This document shows, in pieces, positions 34,865 to 46,882 of a stretch of DNA of 64,000 bases (position 1 is the first letter of the stretch; each line of letters begins with the position of its first letter). The translations under genes and the position numbers were made by a program. This DNA comes from Platycnemis pennipes (lineage: Eukaryota > Arthropoda > Insecta > Odonata > Platycnemididae). The notes under the pieces were generated by a model. It saw only the letters and a program-made list of their open reading frames with translations. It did not search any database and had not been told where the DNA came from. The stretch lies in contig OW121846.1 in NCBI GenBank assembly GCA_933228895.1, forward strand, positions 45,278,107 through 45,342,106, given 5' to 3'.

Positions 34865-35519
34865 CCCACATAGCACAGCTTCCAACGTATACACTTAGTA
34901 ACTGGATACTATCCAATGATGAAGATGATATGGAGCCCTCTTGCTGCGCTTTAGAAATGGATACCATCCACTACCGGACGGTATGCGATTGAGATATTGT
35001 CACAAATCCACGCGTCCTCATAACTCGCCCGGATGAGTTCTGAAGGCACAGACCCACATACATTTAAAATTTAGAAAAAACAAGATTTGGGTGGTTCTTC
35101 GACTCGTATCCATCTATTCCCAAAATCAAAATGATATACACCAGGGGAAAGTGGGCTTGAAATCAGGCATGAGGACAAGTAAGCACAAATTATCAGAAGC
35201 TTTTCATCAAACAATATATTGTGCAATTAACAAACATTACAACAAAATAGACACTGGAAAAATGACCCTCGCACCATGGCACGTGCAAAACACTGTGAAC
35301 AATGAAATGAAACAATGCGACTTGACCCTCCAAAAATATTACACGAAGAATTAAATAGCACACAAAAAATTATAGCTTTTGATAGACAAACTTCTTAGTT
35401 CACAGTTATGGAAAATTGGGGTGGGGCGTAGTGCCCGTCTCACAAGCATTAACAGTCTCAATGGCTTAAGAGGGTTTTTGGACATGGGGGACAATTTCTT
35501 GGTGAGCGTGAGAACTCGT

Positions 35520-36190
35520 GAGGGGGACAAATAGACAAAGGGGGGAAGGATTCTCTTCGGCCTCCCCAGCTAGGCCCACTGATCACTTGGAGGGGGGGAG
35601 AGGGAATGGCAGTGGGAGAGGGAATGGCAGTGGGAGAGGGAATGGCAGTGGGAGGATCTTATGTCACGGTTCTCTCGATCGCCTTCCTGACCTCAGACCA
35701 CGCATCCCCCCAGATTCCCGTATTCTCTCCTCCGCTTGTCGGTGCTGCGCCCAGCTCTGTCACTTTGAGCCCTTCTCTTGAGACTTCATCTGGGAGAGGA
35801 AGGGCTTGCACCGTCGCCCTCGTGTCAACGTCTTGCCAAGTCTTGCTTCTCTCGCAAATCACAGAGAGAGTCATCCCTTATCTATCTGTCGCCTCCTTAC
35901 TCCAGCTTAAAGAAGGCAAAAAGGACCCTGCGTTCTCCGCTTCGGGTCTCTTTATACCAGGGCGAAGAGGGGGGGGACCCGACCTCGTGGGGCAGGTGCA
36001 GTCCCCGGGGTCATGGAGCAGAAAAAAAGGGGGGGGGTCACACACTTGTGGGTCGAGTGGAATGGATTGGCGGCACTTGCCTAGGGTCTTCGATTCTCCC
36101 TAGGTTCCACTTGACCCGGCGTTGCTTCCGACCAACACTTCCTTATCACTTGCACACCCAGCACATACACACACCATCATCGAACCATGC
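35520..36190. repeat. GC-rich block with 18-bp tandem repeat, possible LTR remnant
   Basis: The unit GGGAGAGGGAATGGCAGT repeats three times in tandem at about 35595-35652. The surrounding GC-rich DNA has G-runs and a GGGACCCGACCTCGTGG block that recalls the gypsy LTR style at 17900 but does not align with it by eye. ORFs here are composition-driven. Confidence 0.4.
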
Positions 36191-36335
36191 CTGATGCGGG
36201 GCCGAAACAAAAGGGGAGCATAAGGAAAAAAAAAACTGCGATGGTCTCACACCATCACAGTATCAAGGCACGCAATGTCCGCTATGAAGGAGATACGATT
36301 AGATACGACGCATAGGAATACTACATCAGTGGCAA

Positions 36336-36437
36336 GATCTCACAATCAATATTCCTCGATTCTCACAATCAATAATTCTCGAATCTCACGGTCGATATTC
36401 ATCGAATCCCACAATCGATTATTCTCTAATCTCCCGT
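36336..36437. repeat. 23-bp tandem repeat, about 4.5 copies
   Basis: The unit is close to GATCTCACAATCAATATTC followed by CTCG; successive copies drift at several positions. It lies inside the element 34865-37538. Confidence 0.65.
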
Positions 36438-37538
36438 TACCAAGGTTACCAACTTAAGTTGATTAAAATGAAAAATAAAGCTGTTGGTGACGAAACAGTA
36501 TATTTCCCATCGGCTTTTACATCTTTAACAAACCTTTTGATAAAATTACTAATAACAAATACATTTCATGCATAACTTGCCGCTGGCAGAGAGCTCACTT
36601 GCTTCAGTGATTCCTAGCAATGATCCACAATGATCATATCACTGCGGCAGCAAAGAAGTTTTATTTAAGTGGACCTGTGAAAGTATGAAATGGAGGCATT
36701 ATAAAATCACAAATAGGAAGGCACGTAAAACATAAGCGATTGGTAATGAAGAACTATTCTGCATTTAGAACAAACCTTCGGCAAGAGCAATTAGGGCTTC
36801 CTGAAAAAAAGTTTGTGATTCCCAGGACTCACTGGAACATGCTATTTATACCTGTATGAGGAGAAGAGGAAAAATTTTGGATCTCATAAATCAAAACATA
36901 ACACAAGGAGCTACGCAGAGATACAAAATTAGCATTAAAATAACTAAATATACTCACCCTCTGACTTACGCCTACAACAATGTTGTGGTTCTATGCTTCT
37001 ATCAATAGCATTCAGCAATTTTTTGCTGCAGAGATACCTATGCATTAGCTTAAAAAACTTTTATCAGTACATGCAGAAATTGCCACTATCCTATCACGAA
37101 GGAAAAATTAAGGGCTTGAAAGTTAGTTATTAAAATTTGATTAATTTTTTTATTAGAGGCTCTTTAAAGAGCTGACCTCCACATCAGCTGTCTTTAGCGC
37201 TGACGATTTAGACAAAAAATAGTTCCCAGAACCAGATTCGAAGAGATAAGTGTATCCGACCATGCTCCGATACAAAGTGATACGTATATTCAATACAAAG
37301 GGATACTAGTATCTTGTGTATTTATTTTCCATTTTAAGAAACAAAATAATGCACATGAGAGTATATGTCATAGATACATTCGTGATTTGCATCAATTTTC
37401 TTCGAGTACAAGCTCATTTGTTCATCCATTGGTGCAAAATATTCCACAAACGCCTTTTAAAAACGACAAATGTGTGACTTATCTTATCCTGATTGTATCC
37501 TTTCGTATCCAGATATGAAAATGCCTGTGCTATCTGGG

Positions 37539-38559
37539 CAGGTGGGAATATTACTGATGTGGATACTATGGTGGCTCTTCTTACACTGTCCTGATCTCAA
37601 ATGTGTGGCTTCTTGACCTAATCACTGCAGGGAAGTCTTGTGGTTTACTGGCACAGAAAGTGTTCATCCTTAGCATCATGCCCGTCTCAGATGTTTGTGT
37701 ATCTGTGGGCGTGAATCATTCATTAGTGCTAGCTTTGTGGAGAGTGGGCATCAATATGATGGAAATTGTTTTCAGTGCATGAAGAATTAGAGCAGGAAGG
37801 CTATATGGCCTGATATACCTATGTCATCAGTTCACGAATTGACCACTAATGGCATATGATTTTCTATTAGATACTATTTGGGTGCATGAGGGCAAAAAAT
37901 ATTTTTTATTGGGTGGCAAAGTAAAATTGAAAATTAAACAATTATCTGGAAGGGTATGAGTCACTTTTTATCTCAGGCAAAGGTTCCTCTTAAATTTTAT
38001 GTACAAACTTAACCCTCCAGCCGGGGGGTAAGGGGTAAGTGATTCCATGATGAGACACAGGGCAGAACATGCCCATGGACCATCAAGACCATCATGTGTG
38101 GTGAAGAGCCACATCCTCTGTGAGGTCCCCCTGGTTTTGCTGAACATGATGGATCTAGTTCTGGTTGGTTGATAAAAAGCTCCCATCACCACGGTGCGTC
38201 TCTGCGCCAAGGGTGACCGCATCTGCGGGGCAGAGGGTAAGAAGTCACCAACAGAGAGACTCCAGATACTAGGAAACCTCCTGTTTTATTTAGCCTTACC
38301 CATGCATGCAGGGCTCTGCATGGGTGGACACCTTATTTCCCTAGCTACTCATGGCACCAAAATATGGGCACCAAACTTTATAGCAAACTACCCAATTGGA
38401 TAAAAATCATGAAATCTTTAAGTGCTTTTGAACATAATGTTCAAAGTTTCCTTCAGGAGAAAATGTTGCACTCTGTGAATGAATATTTGTATGACTAATC
38501 AAACTGAGTGATTATCAGCTTTGTGCTCCTTATACCTAATTTGATGTTCATAACTTTTT
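37539..38559. other. intergenic DNA with a possible piggyBac-type end
   Basis: At 38009 the sequence TTAACCCTCCAGCCGGG matches the terminal repeat of the MITE at 46558-46882, but no partner end was seen. No gene is recognised. Confidence 0.4.
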
Positions 38560-38672
38560 GCTTTGTTTTTTCATTGCTTGTGTATTTTGATTGTACATAT
38601 ATCATCTTGACATGTCTTATTTCATGTGAAAATGTGATCTTTAGACAAATAAAGTGTTATTATTATTGTTAC
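38560..38672 (+). mobile_element. LINE 3' end fragment
   Basis: Ends GATCTTTAGACAAATAAAG followed by TTATTATTATT, a typical 3' tail of CR1/L2-type LINEs. A minus-strand fragment at 51123-51290 ends almost the same way (GATCTTTGGACAAATAAAA then TTATTATTAT), which supports a shared family. No coding part was found, so it is a short 5'-truncated copy whose start is uncertain. Confidence 0.5.
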
Positions 38673-39044
38673 AAAAATGAATAAAAAAGGCAGTCAACAA
38701 AAAACATGGCAGTTCAGCCTGATAATATGTATCTGGCAGCTCTAGCAATTATTTGCTCACACATCACTTCTCACTAAACATGGAAATTTTTCTGTTTAAG
38801 AAATTGCTAAATTTCCTCCTCATATTAATGCAAGTGCATCTTGGTTGGCTATTATTGATATTGTGCAACACATATTTTTATGTACCTTCTTACTCTAAAT
38901 AGCTAGTTTTACCATGGCATCATTACCAAAGAAACTAAATTCCAGGAATGAAAGCACTTTATTCATGTGTCATTAAAAAGAAAAATGTGTCGAAAATTGC
39001 CAGTAGAAAAAGATTTATTGGACTGGGAATCAAACTACAGTTCT

Positions 39045-39123
39045 TTGGCTTAACTGGGCCAATGCACCTTGGGACTAGAATCGTGACTAATGCAGAGGCC
39101 TGCACATTGGCCCAGTAAGCCAA
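39045..39123. repeat. 22-bp stem-loop
   Basis: TTGGCTTAACTGGGCCAATG (39045 on) and CATTGGCCCAGTAAGCCAA (to 39123) form a long, nearly perfect stem with a loop of about 34 bases. It may be the core of a small foldback element. Confidence 0.6.
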
Positions 39124-39921
39124 ATGTCAGTGGTTGGATACCTGGTGTGCATAATGACAACTTTAAATCAAGAAAGGTGTTTGTATGACTTAAAACCATC
39201 ATTATCTTTTATAGTATGAAATCTAATCATTTCTTCTATTTTCACTCAACTGAAAAGCATGTAAGGGGAATATGGAAGACTGCTATCATTTAAAGATCCC
39301 ATATTTCAGGTATACAAGGATTTTGAGCCCTTAGCTGTGAATTACTTACTTCAATCTCTTTCAGTTATATTAGCTGCATCATAGATAATTGCTTTATAAT
39401 CTCATTTTATGACTTTTTAGGACATGCAGCTTTTACATGTGTTAGTTTGAGTTTTCTCTTTTGATACAGCATTTAGTACATATTAGATTTCAAAAACTTT
39501 TGTAACTGCATTTAATTTTTCCTGCCCACTGCGTGATATTTTCAGTATTTTTGGTTAATGAGTTGCATGAAGCAACTTGAAAGAAGATTAATCTTACATG
39601 CTAGTCACCAGGCTATTTATATTGTGATACATGGACCAAACCATTTCCAGGTATGACCCAAAATGTGCATGAGCCATGAGAAGTCTAAAAGAAATCTCTT
39701 TTATTTTAACCATTAGGCAAAAGTCATCTCTATTTCAAACTATGTGTGTGTAATTTCTGGATTATACTTTTTTCTAGCATTAACCTGTTTAATTACAAGA
39801 GAGGTAATTTCTTTTTGGTAAAAACAAATGTTACTCTTCAGTTCTATCATGAAAATATGAAGGTGATAGTTTCTATTGATCATAATGCTATTTTTCATTC
39901 CTTCAATTTCTCTTTCAATAG

Positions 39922-40056
39922 TGAGAGTGAAAAAGATGGGAAGAGCAGTGGCCGAGTGAACAGAACAAGCTCGGTTAGGACTCAATCCAGTTATGAACTC
40001 ATAGAAGAAAATATGGCACTGATCAATAAATTGAAAATGAAGGAAGATATTTGCCG
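39922..40056 (+). CDS. coiled-coil protein gene, exon a (partial gene)
   Basis: First visible exon of the only host gene I trust in this window. A pyrimidine-rich tract and CAATAG precede it, and the donor GTGAGT follows. The 135-bp exon enters in phase with one leftover base and leaves with two. It encodes GKSSGRVNRTSSVRTQSSYE and then a helical stretch with heptad-like spacing (LIEENMALINKLKMKEDICR). The serine/arginine-rich start looks disordered and the rest begins a coiled coil. Upstream exons are not identified. The family is unknown to me; centrosomal, Golgi or cytoskeletal scaffold proteins have this look, but that is no more than a guess. Confidence 0.78.
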
Positions 40057-40307
40057 GTGAGTTTGTGGTTGCTGGGCAGCATGATAGTTTTATTGGTAAC
40101 ACTGCAGGGTATACGTAGTTAAGAGGTTTTCAGTTATAATCCCAGCTGATGATACTGTATGCTATCAGTCTCCATGTATTTTAGTTCTGTATTTGAGTCT
40201 TTAGCAAAAAACTTACACCAAATATAATTACCTGAACCGTATACAAAACTGAATCGAATGTTACTTAGGATTAAATGGTAAGGAGCTCTATCTTCAATCA
40301 TTAAAAT

Positions 40308-40644
40308 TTAAAAACCATTTACCCATTTTACTGCCAGCCATTTTCTACCAATTTATCGGCTCTCCCTAGTTGTGTGAAATATGCCAAGGGCCGATATATT
40401 GGCCAACTTAGAGTATATCAATACATATTTGTAATATTATATTTCCTTCTAATTGGGAACAGCATTCATAATTTCTTCATCCTCCTAAACCCAAAATACC
40501 TATGTCATTAACATGGACATGAAAACACCCTTCATAAGTTAAAATTTTTTAATGTAAAATTTATAATCTTACAAAATTCATGGAAATGTGATTGACAGTT
40601 TTCACACAGTCAACCTAAAAGGGGATGGCAGTGAAAGGATTTAA
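40308..40644. mobile_element. small piggyBac-type MITE in intron
   Basis: TTAA at both edges. The right end reverse complemented reads TTAAATCCTTTCACTGCCA, and the left end carries TTAAAAACC and, 16 bases on, TTTTACTGCCAGCC. The motif GGCCGATATATTGGCC lies inside. The terminal match is partial. Confidence 0.5.
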
Positions 40645-40999
40645 ATTATAAATATGAATAGTTCAAATGGTAACTATGCAGCATTAATTTGGGTATTTAG
40701 CATGAGAGGGGATCTTGCTTTAAAGTTGATGAACTCTATCCAAACCTATTTTTTAAAAATAAATTGTAAAACAATCTTTTCAAGAGAAAGATTGCCTTTC
40801 CATCAATTTATTTCACTTTTCAAACATATGCTCAGATTTTAACCTGAATTACCATAACAACAACTTTCAGGTTGATTATGTACAAAAAATGTTATTTAAT
40901 GATATCTTTATGTACATTTTCCTTCATTTAGAATTTATTTTACAGCTTGAGTGCAGCTATCTATTCCGTTTGATAATTAATAATAATCAATTTTTACAG

Positions 41000-41073
41000 A
41001 GAGCTGGAGAATGAAATTGAAGACCTAGAAGAAAAAATACAAGGAATTGCCAAAACTCACAAGGAAGAATTGG
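41000..41073 (+). CDS. coiled-coil protein gene, exon b
   Basis: A 74-bp exon between TTTTTACAG and GTAAAT. It supplies one base to complete the Arg codon from exon a and ends with one base of a Glu codon completed by exon c, so phases agree on both sides. It encodes ELENEIEDLEEKIQGIAKTH, a clear heptad-repeat coiled coil continuing exon a. The intron before it holds a small piggyBac-type MITE (40308-40644). The intron after it is 6.3 kb and holds the nested pogo/Tigger elements. Confidence 0.8.
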
Positions 41074-41189
41074 GTAAATACTTTTAAAATAAATTAAAAA
41101 AGAAGGCATACATGTACTAAAGAACATAGTTGATCAAACTTAAATTTTGGCCAATACATTTAAATTTAAGAAACATCCTGGGCAAAAAT

Positions 41190-41820
41190 GAAGGGTAGGC
41201 ATAGTGTAGGAAAACGACACGAAGGGTGGTAGGGGGATGGTAGTGATACCCACAGCTTACCCTGGAGTGGTGGTAGGGGAGGGGTAATTTAGAGCATCCG
41301 AGGGAAAGTTATTCTCCTGAGGGAAAGGTAGGTGGGAAGTAAGCCGTGTGCCTTCAAGCAAGGATAGTGTGAGGGTAATGCTACACCTTCCCTACACCCC
41401 ATGGTGGCTAGGGCAGAGGTAAGTAAGTGGTGGGTAGCCGTGATAACATCAGGGAGTGTAGATAGGAGCAGTTGTATAGCCAGGACGTTCTCCAGGGGGG
41501 GCAAAAATAAGTTAACGTTCCATAACTCAAGTTTGTTTTAGTCCCTTCATGAAAAATGTTAAGATATCTTAATACAATTGGTATTAATTATATTTTTCCC
41601 TCTCGTTGAATTTCAACGGGCACCTTCAGCTAGTTGACCTGTAATATTTCATTTGACTAATGCGCCACGGGGGGTGGCATGCACCCCACCCTGCCCCACC
41701 GTGGCTACACCCATGGATAGAAGGTGTGCCTACTCTTTACCATGGAGTGCAAAGGGAGAGTAAGTGGCATGTGGGCCATGGGGGGTAGCCGTGAAAACAC
41801 CAGGGAGCAGGAAAAACAGG
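41190..41820. repeat. degenerate G-rich repeat units in intron
   Basis: Units with TACC(A/C)TGGAGTG, AAGGGAGAG and GGGTAGCCGTGATAACATC recur (41259, 41430, 41735, 41780) and again at 46383-46480, right after the pogo element. This looks like one minisatellite-like block broken by the hAT MITE and the pogo insertion. Confidence 0.5.
41469..41715. mobile_element. hAT-type MITE
   Basis: The 247-bp element starts CAGTTGTATAGCCAGG, and its right end reverse complemented reads CATGGGTGTAGCCACGG. The flanking octamers GATAGGAG (41461-41468) and GATAGAAG (41716-41723) agree at seven of eight bases, as expected for an hAT 8-bp target duplication. Confidence 0.68.
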
Positions 41821-42365
41821 GAGGTAGGGGAGACTGGGGCACAGTGGGACACGGGGTACAGTGGGACAATTGATTTATTTAAACAATTTACTTGGCCAAA
41901 GAGCAAATGTATTTAAAATAAAGAAGTCATATCACGAGAAATAATGTACAAAAATCTTGGTTCATAACCTTATGTAGCTTCGCGTAAATGTTACAAAATA
42001 TGTTTTTTGCAATATTTTTCGTAATTTTCATGTTGTGAATATTTATGCAATTCTCCTAATTATAGCAAGCTTTATAAGAAAAGATATCGCGAATACATTA
42101 TTTAGAGACTTTGTAATCTTTTTCTAAATATAATTTACGAAAGTAACATGTTTAAAATTTTTGCTGACAAGTATAACATTTCAGGACATGCGGGGCACAG
42201 TGGGACACCTCAAATTGGGGCACATTGGGACGCCGACTCACTGCCCCGGTGCTTGGAACTTTCAATCTCCGTAACTGAGACAGGCTCAAATTTCATTTCA
42301 TGCTTACTATGTAGTGTGTTGGTTCCAAATTGATACTTAAGGCTTTGAAGCAGTAATGTAACAAG

Positions 42366-43433
42366 GTGAGGACAAAAATACAGAATTGCAACAGCAATGT
42401 AGATAAGAAAAGTGAAGCCGAAGTGAATACTTTGTGTGAACCCCGATTAACGTACCTATTTGACAATTTGTCTAAATTGCCTGAACCCCGCTACTGTTAT
42501 ATATATGATCTCTGTATAGAGAACAGTTCAGTCTTGGCCAGAAGTGAGCTTGAGGCAGTTCGTTTTTGACGGAGAGAGTATCATAAATATTAGTCTGGAT
42601 GGATGACTTCCAGTTTATTTTTACTGGTATTAAAACAATTCATTGAACATGCAAAATGTTTGAAAGAAAATCCTGGATGGTTAACTTTAGACAATCACGA
42701 ATCGCATATTTCAGTCGATGCTATTGAGTTAGCAAAAATGAATGGGGTGGTAATGTTCACTTTGCCACCTCACTGCAGTCACAAACTGCAGCCATTAGAT
42801 TAGTGTGTGTTCGGCCCTTTGAAAAAATACTATAATGATGCTTGCCGCGAATGGCTTAGAAACCACCCAGGAGAGAGAATAACAATTTAAAACGTGGCTG
42901 AGTTAGTGCGTATTTCATATACAAAGGCATTTACACCTTCTAATATTATTTCTGGGTTTAGTTCAATTGGGATATGCCCTATTAACCCAAGTGTTTTTAA
43001 TGACACAGACTTTACACCAGCCATTGTCACAGATCAGTTTGTTGCACCTTAGAATTTCACTTAGTACCCGTGGAGAATTTTGAAAGCCCAGGACCATCTA
43101 GGGATGAAAACTTCGTTTTAGAGGACAGAGTTGCCACCCCTGAGGAATTACGTCCCTTCCCAGAAGAGACAGAAGAAAAGATCAGAGATCCTTACGGATA
43201 TACCAGTTAAAAAGAGACTGGAAAATGAATACCATCAAATGGAAGGGAGAAAAAAACAGCCACCTCATAAGAAAATGTTAAAAAATGAACGTAAGGTAAA
43301 AATGTCAAGAAAGTTAAAGGGATTCACAGTGAATGACTACAAAAATGAATTACAAATGGAAGAAATAGCTACAATTTTAGAAGATAGTGACCAAGGTTAC
43401 CAAAAAGGACAGCATCCAAAACTTAAGCCGTAA
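42366..43433 (+). pseudogene. pogo/jerky-type DDE transposase, broken
   Basis: A relic of a DDE_1 (CENP-B/jerky/pogo) transposase. The best part is 42603-42803: WLTLDNHESHISVDAIELA contains the second catalytic Asp in LDNHESH, and MFTLPPHCSHKLQPLD ends with the third. After a stop the reading continues with a GPLKKYYNDACREWL stretch and FTPSNIISGFSSIGICPINP, the usual sequence after the core. A lysine-rich tail follows at 43131-43433. The N-terminal helix-turn-helix DNA-binding domain and the first catalytic Asp are not seen, and several stops interrupt. It is inactive. Confidence 0.85.
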
Positions 43434-44143
43434 AAAAAATTTAATTTTGATAAAAAACATTGTATTCAGTGATTTAAAATTTACAATTACATAACTAAAA
43501 TTTTGTTATTTTTTAATGCGTCTTGAATAAAAATTTCTTGTCGATTCCCATACTAATATGTTCGCTTGCATGTAAATTTTACCTATTAATGTCAGCAAAT
43601 GTATTTGTACCCTCAATTAATTTAAACTTAGTATTTTATTGACAAATGCAAACCTGTCCCACTCTGCCCCGTGCACTGTCCTACTCTGCCCCAGGCTGGG
43701 GTAGAGTGGGACACTTTTCAACAAAGAAGAAACTTAAGTACAGTGGAATCCCGGTATAACGAGTGCTCATAATCCCTCGGAAATCACTCGCTAAATCGAG
43801 CGCTCGTTATATCCGATGGTGTTGAAAAAACCCACCTAATTCTCATAGTCGTTCGTATTTACAGTTTTTCTTTTGTTTCCGTGGTATTTGATGAAGGTAT
43901 AAAGCAAAAAAGTCATTTCAGGCACAATCTGGTAGAATATCAACATATTTCATGAAAGAAATAGGACATTTTCCATTATTTAAAATATTAATTCCCCTAG
44001 TTTTGATGTTTTTCTTCCAGTTCTTCTATTTTTCGATCGCCGAAGAAAGCTGTAAGGACAGCGTAACTAGTCGGAATTAAAATATTAGGTATACTGTGGA
44101 AGTTTTTGGATAATTTTGCGAATATGTCATGACGATAATATCA

Positions 44144-45219
44144 CCCTAAGAAAAAAATACTATAGAACTATATATAGTGATTATAGGAATTCTATAATCA
44201 CTATAGAAATTTCTATAATCACTATAGAAATTTCTATAATCACTATAGGGTATAGTTCTATAGTCCTATAATCACTATGGGGTATAGTTCTATAGTCCTA
44301 TAATCACTATGGGGTATAGTTCTATAGTCCTATAATCACTATGGGGTATAGTTCTATAGTCCTGTAATCACTATGGGGTATATTCCTATAATCACTATAG
44401 GATACAGTTCTCATCTCATATCCATTCAAATGGATATCCATGATTGGATGATTTTCCTCAGTCCCTCGTAGACGGTATCGGACTTAGAGAAAAATCTGGT
44501 GCGCTCGCCGGAAAACAGGTTCTCAGCATTATGGAGGAAACTCTTATTTATCTCTCCTAGAGTTCAAAGAATATCAGAGACGTATATTTATAATGGTCAT
44601 GCTTAATTTTAGCCACAAAATGGTTATTAGGGAAATGCTTTAACGGTGCAAATTATCCGTGTCAATCTTAGAGTAAAGTTAATAATCACAAACGACTTAA
44701 TGCCAGCCAGCAGCTGTATATATATGGCCTCCCTGTCTCATTACCATAATTGTAAAATGTGTCAGGCCGTATGTCAAAGGTTGATAGGATACAAAGTAGG
44801 GAAGTGTAGGTCGTAAGGTAGGGGTATAAGTAGTATGTGAGATAAAGATATTAATCATTCAGTAAGTGAGAATCACAATCCTTAATTTTCCTTTTTTTTC
44901 AATTTTGTTCCTTTGGGGAACAGTTGGCAAAACGGATACGAATAATGGTTGTCCAACCGCTGCACCTAGAATAATAATAATATAGGAATCCTCATGACCA
45001 AACGTTGGCCCAGCCGTCTGTGCTACATGGGTATGTTCCAAATACCTTAGCCATAGTGATTATAGAAAACTATATATAATCACTATATATAGTCCTATAA
45101 TCACTATATATAGTCCTATAATCACTATGTTCCAAATAACTATAGGACTATAGCCATAGTGATTATAGAAAACTATATATAATCACTATATATAGTTCCA
45201 TAGTATTTTTTTCTAAGGG
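44144..45219. mobile_element. MITE with 43-bp inverted ends rich in CACTATA
   Basis: Ends CCCTAAGAAAAAAATACTAT and, reverse complemented, CCCTTAGAAAAAAATACTAT, with the match extending to about 43 bp through GAACTATATATAGTGATTAT. Just inside are dense TATAATCACTATA repeats, including a 32-bp tandem array at 44248-44395. I saw no target duplication and cannot name the superfamily. Confidence 0.75.
44248..44395. repeat. 32-bp tandem repeat, about 4.5 copies
   Basis: The unit begins GGGTATAGTTCTATAGTCCT and continues ATAATCACTATG. Copies start every 32 bases (44248, 44280, 44312, 44344, 44376), almost without change. They are derived from the terminal sequence of the surrounding MITE. Confidence 0.85.
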
Positions 45220-45374
45220 CAGCTTTGTCGAGTTTTCGAATGTTAACCAGTACGTCCATCAGTTGGGAAAATTGGCCTGAAGGTTCACTGAAATACGGCA
45301 TGTTTCGGGGGTCGAAGATATTTTTCTAGCTTAAGCGAAGGCCAACTTACGGCTGTCTTTTTCCGACACGATTA

Positions 45375-45805
45375 ACTGGAGCAATATCACGATAATTCAT
45401 CGGGCGCGAACACGCTATGTTTGAACGAGCGCAATATCACGATCTTTTATCGCGATATTTATCGTGATAATATATAGTGATATTTCATCGGGGCACGATA
45501 TCGTGATATTTTATCGCGATATTTATCATGGTCACGATATCGTGATATTTTATCGCGATATTTATCATGGTCAGGATATTTATCGTGATGTTTATCGTGA
45601 TAGTTATCGCGATACCTATTTATAGCGATATTTATCGCACCCCGATTTCTTATCGTGCCCCGACATCTTATCGTGCCCCGATATCTTATCGTGCCCCGAT
45701 AACATATCGGGGCACGATAAGATGCTGAGTTATCGTTATCGCCACCTTATGATATGCTAAAATTATCGTATCCCGATATTGAATTATCAATATCGCCCAT
45801 GCCTA
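45375..45805. repeat. TATCG/CGATA-rich array, probable hAT MITE
   Basis: Dense copies of TATCGTGATATTTATCGCGA and TATCGTGCCCCGA. The right edge reverse complemented reads CTAGGCATGGGCGATATTG, an hAT-like start. The left edge was not fixed. It sits inside the Tigger-like element. Confidence 0.6.
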
Positions 45806-46557
45806 GACCTAACTCCCTCTCCTACTCTCATCTTGCTCGTCGTCTGCCCACTCCCACTGATGACTGGGCCTAACAAAAGAAGAACGTAAAATGGGTATGC
45901 TAGAGCGTACTGAAGGCCATAAATCGTTAATGTTTGGACATAACTGGCTTTAGGTATTGTAGATATGGCACACATCTTGTATTTTTAGTTTAATTAGCAG
46001 ATTATACAAAACACAATAGTTTATTTATGCTAGGCGGTGCATCACCCTCGAGAGATATCGGTCGTAATACCGAGCGTATACCGAGGAAGTAACTTTTTGG
46101 CCTCGCTATATCCACTTTATTTTACATGTAAAACATAGGCCTTTTGGGGGTACAAAGACAATCACTCGCTATAACGCGATTCTCGCAATAAGCCGTACTC
46201 ACTATACCAGGCTTCTACTGTATTTCAACTATTGTAAGTTATTTGTATTACTTGCGGAATTTTTTATACGTTTTAGAATATACCCTTCAAGCAATGTTAC
46301 CAAAATTTACCATTCACCAATAATTCTGTTGGAAATAAAAATTAAATGCTAAAACTGTCCCACTGTGCCCCAGTCTCGCCTATACCCTCCTTGGAGTGTA
46401 AAGGGAGGATAAAGGGCAAGTAGGTACCCTCGATGGGGTGAATTACCATCCCTCTACTCCTAGCCTACCCACCACAGAGGAGATTATTTTTTCCAGGGAC
46501 TGATATCAAAATAAACAAGACTTTATACGAAATCAAAAATTTTGAACTTTTCATCTC

Positions 46558-46882
46558 TTAACCCTCCAGCTGGGTAATTTTTTTCAATTACCTGGTAAAA
46601 AATGTATTTTTTTACCTTTGAAATAAGGAATAGAGAAGAAAAGAGAGAAAAGCATGTGTATAGTCATCCTTCAAAAAGTTAATGTAGGTGCCATCTATTG
46701 GTGAAAATGTAGAACTACATCACCATGAAGCAACTTTTAGGATAGAAGGATCAGATGGGGCAATCCCGGATATGCAGGGCAGATGTAACAAAAACCACAA
46801 GCCCACGGAAATAGCAGAATCCACAGAGAATGGATGGTTGCCTAATCCTTGGAAATCAGACGATACCCCACTGGAGGGTTAA
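46558..46882. mobile_element. piggyBac-type MITE (325 bp)
   Basis: TTAA on both sides with inverted ends TTAACCCTCCAGCTGGGTA and, reverse complemented, TTAACCCTCCAGTGGGGTA. No coding capacity. It lies in the large intron of the coiled-coil gene. A lone end of the same type occurs at 38009. Confidence 0.82.

Larger units (their letters stand above)
34865..37538. mobile_element. inverted-repeat DNA element, superfamily unknown
   Basis: The left end reads CCCACATAGCACAG (34865-34878) and the right end reverse complemented reads CCCAGATAGCACAG (13 of 14). Both subterminal regions carry GTATCC/GGATAC motifs in several copies (34908-34980; 37250-37315; 37497-37510). No target duplication is obvious and no transposase was recognised. 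The interior includes GC-rich tandem repeats. Confidence 0.6.
43739..46222. mobile_element. Tigger-like element nested in the pogo element
   Basis: TA-flanked inverted ends: TACAGTGGAATCCCGGTATA on the left; reverse complemented right end TACAGTAGAAGCCTGGTATA. Both continue with ACTCGCTATA/GCGAGTG-type subterminal motifs. No transposase was recognised. Two smaller elements sit inside (44144-45219 and about 45375-45805). Confidence 0.83.
41825..46382 (+). mobile_element. pogo/jerky-like Tc1-mariner element, interrupted
   Basis: Inverted ends share GAGACTGGGGCACAGTGGGA exactly, each preceded by TAGGGG or TAGGCG; TA is the target site (41825-41826, 46381-46382). Subterminal copies of GGGGCACAGTGGGACA occur near 42190, and a hairpin of the same motif lies at 43675-43713. 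It encodes a broken DDE transposase (42366-43433) and is split by the Tigger-like element 43739-46222. Confidence 0.87.

Noticed and set aside
35518..36194. Overlapping ORFs of 87-165 codons
   Set aside because: GC-rich and tandem-repeat driven; all frames are open for the same reason and no motif is present.
44144..44410. CRISPR-like array
   Set aside because: Units are contiguous 32-bp tandem copies without spacers, inside a MITE of a eukaryotic genome.
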